Shown here: piece after piece, positions 34,524 to 41,710 of the stretch
Numbering within the stretch: position 1 is the stretch's first letter
How the letters are laid out: the number at the start of each line of letters is the position of its first letter
DNA from: Variovorax sp. V213
GTDB lineage: Bacteria > Pseudomonadota > Gammaproteobacteria > Burkholderiales > Burkholderiaceae_C
Assembly (NCBI RefSeq): GCF_041154455.1
Contig: NZ_AP028664.1
Coordinates: 745,001-809,000 of the forward strand
DNA: 64,000 nt
Direction: 5' to 3'
Position numbers and translations under genes: made by a program
Notes under the pieces: model-generated
Database searches by the model: none
Told to the model about the DNA's origin: nothing
The model's input: the letters and a program-made list of their open reading frames with translations, nothing else

Positions 34524-36161
34524 ATGGCAAACCTTCAGCTTTTCAAGACCCGCCGCGGCGCACAACTGCCTGCGGCCGACGCGCTCGACGAAGCGGGCGG
34601 CGTGGCCTATTCGCTGTCGCCCAAGCACCAGCTGGCGCAGCTCGCCGCCACCGGTTGCCTGAACAGCACCTTCTACGCACAAGCGCAGAACCAGCTCGAT
34701 GCCGTGCTGGCCCTGGCCCGCGAAGTCGATCCGGTGTTCGTGGCCAAGACGGCTGTGTACGCCCGCCGCGCCGGCCACATGAAGGACATGCCCGCACTGC
34801 TGGCCGCCTCGCTGGCGGTGCGCGACGTGGCGCTGCTCGCCAAGGTGTTCCCCCGCGTGGTGGACAACGGCAAGATGCTGCGCAACTTCGTGCAGATGCT
34901 GCGTTCGGGTGCCGTGGGCCGCAAGTCGCTCGGTACGCGGCCGAAGAAGCTGGTTCAGCAATGGCTGCTCGAGGCTTCGGAAGCGCAGCTGCTGAATGCC
35001 GCCGTGGGCAACACGCCGTCGTTGGCCGACGTGGTGAAGATGGTTCACCCGAAGCCCGCCGAAGCCTGGCGCGCCGCATGGTTCGCATGGCTGATCGATC
35101 GTCCATATGCGCTGGAGGCGCTGCCTCCGCTGACGCAGGCTTTCGAACGCTTCAAGCGCGACCGGGCGGCTGAGCGCAGCGCCGGGCCGTCCCAGGCAAG
35201 CGAGCGCCCCCTTGGGGGGCAGCGAGGACACGAAGTGCCGAGCGTGGGGGCTTGCGCTTTGCCCGACGTGCCGTTCCAGATGCTGACCGCGCTGGAACTG
35301 GACGCACAGGCCTGGGCGCAGATCGCGCAGCGCGGATCGTGGCAGATGGTGCGCCAGAACCTGAACACCTTCGCCCGCCATGGCGTGTTCGAGCTGCCGG
35401 GCCTCGCGGAAGCGGTGGCGGCCAAGCTGCGTGACCCGCAGGCGGTGGCCAAGGCGCGCGTGCTGCCGTACCAGCTGATGGCGGCCTTCACTGCCACCGG
35501 CGCCGAGGTGCCGCACGTGATGAAGGAAGCGCTGCAGGACGCGATGGAACTCGCGCTGGCCAATGTGCCGGCATTCGAAGGCCGCGTGGTGGTGTGCCCC
35601 GACGTCTCGGGCTCCATGAGCTCGCCGGTGACGGGCCACCGCGGTTCGGCGACCTCGGCGGTGCGATGCATCGACGTGGCCGCGCTGGTGGCTGCCGCCG
35701 TGCTGCGTCGCAATGCGGATGCGCGCGTGCTGCCCTTCGAGACGAAGGTGGTGTCGCTGAAGCTGAATCCGCGTGATTCGGTGATGACCAACGCGGCCAA
35801 GCTGGCGGCGGTGGGCGGTGGCGGAACCTCGTGCAGCGCGCCGCTGGCGCTGCTGAACCGCGAGAAGGCGCAGGCCGATCTGGTGGTGCTGGTGTCGGAC
35901 AACGAATCGTGGGCCGACCGTGCCCGTGGCCGCGGAACCGCGACCATGCAGGAGTGGGAGGCGTTCAAGCAGCGCAATCCGAAGGCGCGGCTGGTGTGCA
36001 TCGACATCCAGCCCTATGCGACCACCCAGGCGCAGGAGCGTGACGATGTGCTGAACATCGGTGGCTTCAGCGACGAAGTGTTCAAGCTGCTGGCGGTGTA
36101 TGCCGCGGGCGGCCTGGGCGCCGAGCACTGGGTGGGTGTGATCGAAGAGACTTCGATCTGA
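34524..36161 (+). CDS. rsr: Rsr, TROVE/vWA protein (Ro60 orthologue)
   Basis: 545 residues from ATG 34524 (GAGGAGAAG site). The N-terminal TROVE domain is a helical-repeat ring (MANLQLFKTRRG...VYARRAGHMKDMPALLAASLAV). The C-terminal vWA domain holds an intact MIDAS motif (CPDVSGSMSSPV, later GGGGTSCSAPL and LVSDNESWAD). Ro60-type proteins bind Y RNAs and misfolded RNA ends, and in Deinococcus tether them to PNPase. Directly downstream is an array of Y-RNA-like elements, then rtcB. Oddity: about 32 residues (215-247) come from an in-frame GC-rich repeat insertion, see 35166-35262. Confidence 0.95.
   Translation: MANLQLFKTRRGAQLPAADALDEAGGVAYSLSPKHQLAQLAATGCLNSTFYAQAQNQLDAVLALAREVDPVFVAKTAVYARRAGHMKDMPALLAASLAVRDVALLAKVFPRVVDNGKMLRNFVQMLRSGAVGRKSLGTRPKKLVQQWLLEASEAQLLNAAVGNTPSLADVVKMVHPKPAEAWRAAWFAWLIDRPYALEALPPLTQAFERFKRDRAAERSAGPSQASERPLGGQRGHEVPSVGACALPDVPFQMLTALELDAQAWAQIAQRGSWQMVRQNLNTFARHGVFELPGLAEAVAAKLRDPQAVAKARVLPYQLMAAFTATGAEVPHVMKEALQDAMELALANVPAFEGRVVVCPDVSGSMSSPVTGHRGSATSAVRCIDVAALVAAAVLRRNADARVLPFETKVVSLKLNPRDSVMTNAAKLAAVGGGGTSCSAPLALLNREKAQADLVVLVSDNESWADRARGRGTATMQEWEAFKQRNPKARLVCIDIQPYATTQAQERDDVLNIGGFSDEVFKLLAVYAAGGLGAEHWVGVIEETSI
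35166..35262 (+). repeat. GC-rich repeat element inserted in frame within rsr
   Basis: A sequence containing GCCCCC-TT-GGGGGGC (hairpin core at about 35206-35220), then GCAGCGAGGACACGAAGTG and GAGCGTGGGGGC, has the character of the intergenic CCCCC/GGGGG repeats common in Comamonadaceae. Here it is translated as AERSAGPSQASERPLGGQRG-type residues between two conserved TROVE segments (FERFKRDRA and LPDVPFQML). Insert limits are approximate. Confidence 0.65.
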
Positions 36162-36179
36162 GTAGAAAGAGAGAGGGTG

Positions 36180-36199
36180 CCGCGGGCTTTGGCCCGCGG
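36180..36199 (+). other. Stem-loop just after rsr
   Basis: CCGCGGGC (36180-36187) pairs perfectly with GCCCGCGG (36192-36199) around the loop TTTG, 18 bases after the rsr stop. No T-run follows, so it may be a 3'-end stabiliser or processing site separating the rsr message from the downstream RNAs rather than a terminator. Confidence 0.55.
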
Positions 36200-36227
36200 T
36201 GTCCGATCCGAATAAATTGAACGTCGT

Positions 36228-36298
36228 CGTTCGGCGAATGCAGATGCGAGTACATCGAAAAAATGTTCCATCTCGCATCGATTGTTGGTCGCCGAACG
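36228..36298 (+). ncRNA. Y-RNA-like non-coding RNA 1
   Basis: The ends form a 10-bp perfect stem (CGTTCGGCGA 36228-36237 with TCGCCGAACG 36289-36298). The internal loop is ATGCA on the 5' side and GATTGTTGG-like on the 3' side. An inner 8-bp perfect stem follows (GATGCGAG 36243-36250 with CTCGCATC 36272-36279) capped by an A-rich loop. A T5 run lies at 36308-36312. Paired ends with a conserved interrupted helix are the layout of Ro60-binding Y RNAs, and the neighbouring gene encodes the Ro60 orthologue. This copy has no tRNA-like part. Confidence 0.75.
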
Positions 36299-36312
36299 GG
36301 GATGAGGTTTTT

Positions 36313-36408
36313 GTGCGAATGCAGGCAGGACTACATCTGGTGCGACCAGGGTTCGAATCCCGGCGCCGGTTCTCCGGCGCGGTCTACGTCTTGCCATCCT
36401 CGTCGCAC
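36313..36408 (+). ncRNA. Y-RNA-like non-coding RNA 2 with partial tRNA mimicry
   Basis: Outer stem GTGCGA (36313-36318)/TCGCAC (36403-36408), 5' loop ATGCA, and inner stem GGCAGGAC (36324-36331)/GTCTTGCC (36388-36395, one G-U). Inside are a CTGG/CCAG hairpin, a T-loop-like GGTTCGAATCC, and a 7-bp hairpin GCGCCGG-TTCT-CCGGCGC (36363-36380) that looks like an acceptor stem closed on itself. No D-arm is present. A T6 run follows at 36411-36416. The shared start GCGAATGCNGGC links it to RNA 3. Confidence 0.75.
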
Positions 36409-36416
36409 TGTTTTTT

Positions 36417-36536
36417 GCAGCGAATGCTGGCGGAACTACAGCCTACAACGCTCGTGGTCGCGGGTTCGAATCCCGCCGGTCGCAAGGCCGTAGCTCAGTG
36501 GCAGAGCACGACTGTTTCGCCGATTCTTGTCGCTGC
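36417..36536 (+). ncRNA. Y-RNA-like non-coding RNA 3 with circularly permuted tRNA domain (YrlA-like)
   Basis: Outer stem GCAGCGA (36417-36423)/TCGCTGC (36530-36536), 5' loop ATGCT, inner stem GGCGGAAC (36429-36436)/GTTTCGCC (36514-36521). The interior is a tRNA in permuted order: T-arm GCGGG-TTCGAAT-CCCGC (36460-36476), 3' acceptor strand CGGTC (36477-36481), GCAA tetraloop, 5' acceptor strand GGCCG (36486-36490), then D-arm GCTC-AGTGGCA-GAGC (36493-36507). Bacterial YrlA Y RNAs are known to mimic tRNA in this manner. T6 run at 36537-36542. Part of it could be mistaken for a broken tRNA gene. Confidence 0.85.
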
Positions 36537-36644
36537 TTTTTTGTATTCGGGCGCGCAGGCACAGAAGGGAGCGCCACTGCCAAAAATGTTGTTATTGCCG
36601 GCAGTCCGGGTAGCACCGGATGCGGCGGGCAAGTCGGTTGACGT

Positions 36645-36749
36645 GTACGGTTGAGGATGCAGGTGCTGGCTCCGATGACGGGTCTGCCACTGGCGCGCGT
36701 TTCCAACCGTCGACTGGGCCAATGGAGTCAAACACCATGGTCGCCGTAT
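36645..36749 (+). ncRNA. Possible fourth Y-RNA-like element
   Basis: GTACGG (36645-36650) can pair with CCGTAT (36744-36749, one G-U). GGTG (36662-36665) pairs with CACC (36733-36736), and GGCTCC (36668-36673) with GGAGTC (36724-36729, one G-U). GACGG (36677-36681) pairs with CCGTC (36707-36711). The 5' internal loop ends in GGATGCAGG, recalling ATGCAGG of RNA 2. Stems are weaker than in RNAs 1-3 and no T-run follows, so this is tentative. Confidence 0.4.
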
Positions 36750-36753
36750 TGAT

Positions 36754-36781
36754 GCGGGTTCGAATCCCGCCGTGTCCACCA
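36754..36781 (+). other. tRNA 3'-half-like sequence with encoded CCA, before rtcB
   Basis: A perfect T-arm GCGGG-TTCGAAT-CCCGC (36754-36770) is followed by seven bases CGTGTCC, an A, and CCA (36779-36781), exactly a tRNA 3' end. No matching 5' acceptor strand (GGACACG) with a D-arm is found upstream in the intergenic region, nor a permuted one downstream. It may be a tRNA remnant, a tRNA-mimic module of the preceding element, or a bait sensed by the RNA-repair proteins. It ends 37 bases before the rtcB ATG. Confidence 0.55.
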
Positions 36782-36818
36782 GCCAGTTGCAAGAATAGAT
36801 AAACAGAGAGAAAAGAAA

Positions 36819-38042
<1,224 letters not shown>

Positions 38043-38164
38043 GAGCTATGGAACCTCTGTTTGGGCAATGCACGTGGTGAGAAATATCTTCTTCATTTCA
38101 GCGTGACCGATTGAGCCGCTTGCTCGGCGGCCTTTCGGAGTCGCGCGAGCTTTGGGCACTGACT

Positions 38165-38821
38165 ATGAAAAAAAGCAACAAGCAACGTCGCGCTGAAATC
38201 AAGGCGCGCCGCATCGAACGTGCCGCGGCGCTGGAGGCGCGGCTACGCGTACACGACGTGCGCAAGCTGTCCGTCGATGGACCGCTGCCGGGCCTCGAAC
38301 TCGCAGACAAGTCCAGGCTCGCTTCCTGCAACACGATGTTCTGCGAGGTGCCCGATTTCTATCTCGACCGCCCTTTCACGTGCCGCGATTGCGGTGCGGA
38401 AGAAGTGTGGACGGCCAAGCAGCAGAAGTGGTGGTACGAGGTTGCGCAAGGTTCCATCTACAGCAACGCCGTGCGGTGCCGCGCCTGCCGGCTGGCCCGG
38501 CGCGCGCTGCGCGAAGCAGCCTCGGTCCACGAAGGCGCCAATCTGCTGCGTGACGAAGTGGCGCGGCTGCGCGCACTGGCTGCCGAAAAGCCGGACGCTG
38601 CGGCACTGACCCTGATAGAGGCAGCCTTGCAAAGCAAGTGGCGCAGCTTGCGCGTGGTGGCCATCGAGGTGATGGGGAGGTGGGGCGGCCTGGAACAGAT
38701 CGCGCGACTCGAGTCCTTCGTGGCGGCCCGCCGGGGCGGGCAGAACCATCGGGTCTGGGAGCGAGAGGCGGCGGATGCCGCAGCCAAGGCGTTGCGCCGC
38801 CTGGCGGAGGCGCAGAAATGA
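38165..38821 (+). CDS. Zinc-ribbon protein of the RNA-repair operon
   Basis: 218 residues from ATG 38165; a TTG at 38111 is an alternative. A basic N-terminus (MKKSNKQRRAEIKARRIERAA) precedes a zinc ribbon with two CxxC pairs (FTCRDCGAEEVW and VRCRACRLARR), like the small zf-trcl domain. The last 90 residues are helical and HEAT-like (LIEAALQSKWRSLRVVAIEVMGRWGGLEQIARLES). Its stop overlaps the next gene start. Function unknown; nucleic-acid or ribosome contact is a guess from the basic and zinc-binding regions. Confidence 0.8.
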   Translation: MKKSNKQRRAEIKARRIERAAALEARLRVHDVRKLSVDGPLPGLELADKSRLASCNTMFCEVPDFYLDRPFTCRDCGAEEVWTAKQQKWWYEVAQGSIYSNAVRCRACRLARRALREAASVHEGANLLRDEVARLRALAAEKPDAAALTLIEAALQSKWRSLRVVAIEVMGRWGGLEQIARLESFVAARRGGQNHRVWEREAADAAAKALRRLAEAQK

Positions 38822-39777
38822 TGATGAGACTGACTTTCCTGGGAACCTCTTCAGGTACCCCCACGCGCCAGCGCAACGTCTCCGGCCTCGCCGTGCAGAC
38901 GGTGCTGGGGCCCGACTGGTTCCTGGTCGACTGCGGCGAAGGCACGCAGCACCAGCTGCTGCAAACGCCGCTGTCGCTGCACGACATGGCGGCTGTCTGC
39001 ATCACTCATGTGCACGGCGATCATTGCTATGGCCTGCCGGGCCTGCTCGCGAGCGCCGGCATGGGCAAGCGCACCAAGCCTCTGAAGCTGATCGCGCCGC
39101 TGCCGGTGTGGGAGTGGTTCGAGGCCACGCGCCAATTGACGGACCTGCATCTGCCTTACGAGGTCGAGCATGTGGATATCGAAACCCAGGCACTGGTGTA
39201 CGAAGCGCCGGGCCTTCGCATCGAGCGATACGTGTTGCGGCACCGCGTGCCCAGCCACGCCTACCGCGTGCAGGTGGAAACCCGGCGCGTGCGGCTGAAG
39301 GCCGACGCCCTGCGTGCGGCCGGCTTGCCGGCGGGGCCGGCATGGCGCGCGCTGCAGAACGGGGAGGACGTGCCTTTCAACGCGGGGGTGCTGCGCAGCG
39401 CCGATTTCGCGGAGACGCAGATCGACACGGCCAGCGCCGTGCTGGGCGGTGACAACGCCGAGCCCGCGCTGCTGCACGCCGCCTGCCAAGGGGCGCAGCT
39501 GTTGGTGCACGAGGCCACCTACACGCAAGACGTGCTCGACAAGGTCGGGCCTGGGCCCATGCACAGTTCGGCGCGCCTGCTGGCCGAGTTTGCGCAATCG
39601 GCCCAAGTGCCCAACCTGGTTCTCACGCACCTGAGCCCACGCCACCAGAACGCAGAGGGCATGGCGGCGCTGATGGGGGAGACCCAGGCCCACTACCGCG
39701 GCAACGCATTCCTCGCCAACGACCTGGATGTTTTTGAACTCGACGGTGCCGGCAACGTGACCGTCACCCGCGCCTGA
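38818..39777 (+). CDS. RNase Z-like metallo-beta-lactamase-fold hydrolase
   Basis: 319 residues; three consecutive ATGs (38818, 38821, 38824) make the exact start open, with 38818 overlapping the upstream stop. Motifs are LTFLGTSSGTPTRQRNVSGL, VDCGEGTQHQLL, the metal site HVHGDHCYGLPGLL, LLVHEATYT, and LTHLSPRH, matching the ElaC/RNase Z group. RNase Z removes tRNA 3' trailers. Placement between rtcB and rtcA suggests trimming of damaged RNA ends before ligation or cyclisation; it could also be the cell's ordinary RNase Z. Confidence 0.88.
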   Translation: MMMRLTFLGTSSGTPTRQRNVSGLAVQTVLGPDWFLVDCGEGTQHQLLQTPLSLHDMAAVCITHVHGDHCYGLPGLLASAGMGKRTKPLKLIAPLPVWEWFEATRQLTDLHLPYEVEHVDIETQALVYEAPGLRIERYVLRHRVPSHAYRVQVETRRVRLKADALRAAGLPAGPAWRALQNGEDVPFNAGVLRSADFAETQIDTASAVLGGDNAEPALLHAACQGAQLLVHEATYTQDVLDKVGPGPMHSSARLLAEFAQSAQVPNLVLTHLSPRHQNAEGMAALMGETQAHYRGNAFLANDLDVFELDGAGNVTVTRA

Positions 39778-39809
39778 ATGAAGAATCAGGCGGCAAGAAG
39801 AAGATCTTT

Positions 39810-40655
39810 ATGAGCAATCAAGAATTTTTGCGCTCGGCCCACCCGATCGATCCGGCCATGCGCGCGCAGATCATCGACGCCCTGCGCGACATCGAATCCC
39901 GCCATGAGGTGACGGTGCTGTTCGCCTGCGAATCCGGCAGCCGCGGCTGGGGCTTTGCCTCGCCCGACAGCGACTACGACGTGCGCTTCATCTACGTCAA
40001 CCGACTGCCGTGGTACCTCACGGTGACGGCGCGGCGCGACGTGATCGAGGTGCCGATCAGCGGCGAGCTCGACATCAACGGCTGGGACCTGCGCAAGGCG
40101 CTGGGCCTGATGCGCGAGTCGAACCCCACGCTGCTCGAATGGCTGCGCTCGCCCATCGTGTACCGCGACGACGCGGTGGCGATGCCGCGTTTTCGCGCGC
40201 TCTCGGAAGCGGTGTTCTCCAACGCGCGCGGCTGGCATCACTACGCCTCGATGGCGAAGAAGAACTTCCGCGAGCATCTTCAGGCCGACGAGGTGCGCTA
40301 CAAGAAGTACCTCTACGTGCTGCGCCCGCTGCTGGCCGCGCGCTGGATCCGCACGCAGCCCGGCGTGCCGCCGATGCGCTTCGCCGACCTGGCGCAGAAG
40401 ACGCTCGATCCCGTGCGCGACGGCGCGCTCGTCGGCGAAATCAACGCGCTGCTCGAGGTGAAGATGCGGGCCGGCGAAGCCGCGACCAGCCCGCGCTGGG
40501 CCGGAATCCACGCATTCATCGAGTCCGAGCTGGCAGCCAACGCGGCCGAACCGGTCACGCCATTGCCGCAGGCCGACGAAGCAGGGCTCGATGCGTTCTT
40601 TTGCGAGACCGTGCTGCGCTTCGGCGCCGCCGCGCAGGAAGGAGGCCGCGCATGA
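39810..40655 (+). CDS. RlaP-type nucleotidyltransferase (Pol-beta superfamily)
   Basis: 281 residues. The N-terminal nucleotidyltransferase motif reads LFACESGSRGWGFASPDSDYDVRFIY, with the GS and DxD residues intact, followed by RDVIEVPISGELDINGWDLRKAL and a helical C-terminus. This matches the RlaP family (RNA ligase-associated Pol-beta), recognised by comparative genomics in RtcB and other RNA-repair operons. Proposed role: adding nucleotides to RNA ends during repair. Its stop overlaps the rtcA start. Confidence 0.85.
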   Translation: MSNQEFLRSAHPIDPAMRAQIIDALRDIESRHEVTVLFACESGSRGWGFASPDSDYDVRFIYVNRLPWYLTVTARRDVIEVPISGELDINGWDLRKALGLMRESNPTLLEWLRSPIVYRDDAVAMPRFRALSEAVFSNARGWHHYASMAKKNFREHLQADEVRYKKYLYVLRPLLAARWIRTQPGVPPMRFADLAQKTLDPVRDGALVGEINALLEVKMRAGEAATSPRWAGIHAFIESELAANAAEPVTPLPQADEAGLDAFFCETVLRFGAAAQEGGRA

Positions 40656-41692
40656 TCGAACTCGACGGCTCCCAGGGCGAAGGCGGCGGCCAGATCCTGC
40701 GGACCGGCCTGGCCCTGTCGGTGGCAACGGGCCAGCCGATCGCCATCGACAACATTCGCGCGGGCCGCGCCAAGCCCGGCCTGATGCGCCAGCATCTCGC
40801 ATGCGTCAATGCCGCGGCCGAGATCAGCGGAGCGCAGGTCGAAGGTGCCGAGCTCGGCTCGCAATCGCTGCGCTTCGTGCCCGGGCCGGTGCGCGCGGGC
40901 GAATACCGCTTCACGATTGCCAGCGCGGGCAGCTGCATGCTGGTTCTGCAAACGGTGCTGCCGCCGCTGCTGCTGGCCGGTGCGCCGAGCCACGTGCACC
41001 TGCGCGGGGGTACGCACAACCCGATGGCGCCGCCTTTCCATTTCCTGGAGCGTGCCTTCGCACCGCTGGTGCGCCGCCTGGGCGCGGACCTGCAACTGAC
41101 GCTGCGCCGCTGCGGTTTCTACCCCGCCGGTGGTGGTGAAGTGGAAGCGACCATCGTGCCCGCGGCGGATGCGCTGCGGCCCTTCGACCTCGTCGCGCGC
41201 GGCGCGCTGCTTTCGGGCCATGCGGAGTGCCTGGCGCCGGGACTGGCGCGGCACGTGGCAACGCGCGAGCTCGAAACGCTGGGCCAGGCCATGGGGTGGT
41301 CGGGCGGGCAACTGCGCACGGGAACGGCGCGGCAGAACGAGGGGCCGGGCAATGCGCTGCTCGCCACGCTGGCCTACGAGCACGTGACCGAGGTCTTCAC
41401 GGCCTTCGGCGAAAAGACGCTGAGCGCCGAGCAGGTGGCGCATGGGCTCGTGAAGGAGCTGCGCCAGTTCCAGAAGAGCCTGGGGGCGGTGGGACCCCAC
41501 CTGGCCGACCAGCTGGCGCTGCTGCTGGGCCTGGCCGCGTGGCAGGGCGGCAGCGCCGGCACCTTCACTTGCAGCGAAGTAACGGAGCACACGCGCACCA
41601 ACTGCGCAGTGATCGAGCGCTTCCTGCCCGTGCGCTACGACATCTCGACGGCGCCGGGCGCGGCCACCGTCACGGCCCGATCCGCGGGCTGA
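40652..41692 (+). CDS. rtcA: RtcA, RNA 3'-terminal phosphate cyclase
   Basis: 346 residues from ATG 40652 overlapping the RlaP-like stop. It starts with IELDGSQGEGGGQILRTGLALS, the family hallmark, and contains VLPPLLLAGAPSHVHLRGGTHNPMAPP and the catalytic His of HTRTNCAVIERFLP. RtcA converts 3'-phosphate (or 2'-phosphate) RNA ends to 2',3'-cyclic phosphate with ATP through an adenylylated His, providing substrates for RtcB. Last gene of the operon; it converges on the cyclase gene 18 bases away. Confidence 0.96.
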   Translation: MIELDGSQGEGGGQILRTGLALSVATGQPIAIDNIRAGRAKPGLMRQHLACVNAAAEISGAQVEGAELGSQSLRFVPGPVRAGEYRFTIASAGSCMLVLQTVLPPLLLAGAPSHVHLRGGTHNPMAPPFHFLERAFAPLVRRLGADLQLTLRRCGFYPAGGGEVEATIVPAADALRPFDLVARGALLSGHAECLAPGLARHVATRELETLGQAMGWSGGQLRTGTARQNEGPGNALLATLAYEHVTEVFTAFGEKTLSAEQVAHGLVKELRQFQKSLGAVGPHLADQLALLLGLAAWQGGSAGTFTCSEVTEHTRTNCAVIERFLPVRYDISTAPGAATVTARSAG

Positions 41693-41710
41693 ACGCAGCC
41701 CCCGTCTTGC

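Noticed and set aside
35225..35234. GGACACG in rsr as the 5' acceptor strand of the tRNA 3' half at 36754
   Set aside because: It lies inside the coding repeat insert, over 1.5 kb away and without a D-arm after it; a chance match.
36481..36520. Ordinary tRNA gene beginning at GGCCGTAGCTCAG
   Set aside because: The D-arm is canonical but no anticodon stem, T-arm or acceptor 3' strand follows; the partner strands lie upstream, giving a permuted tRNA-like domain inside a Y-like RNA.
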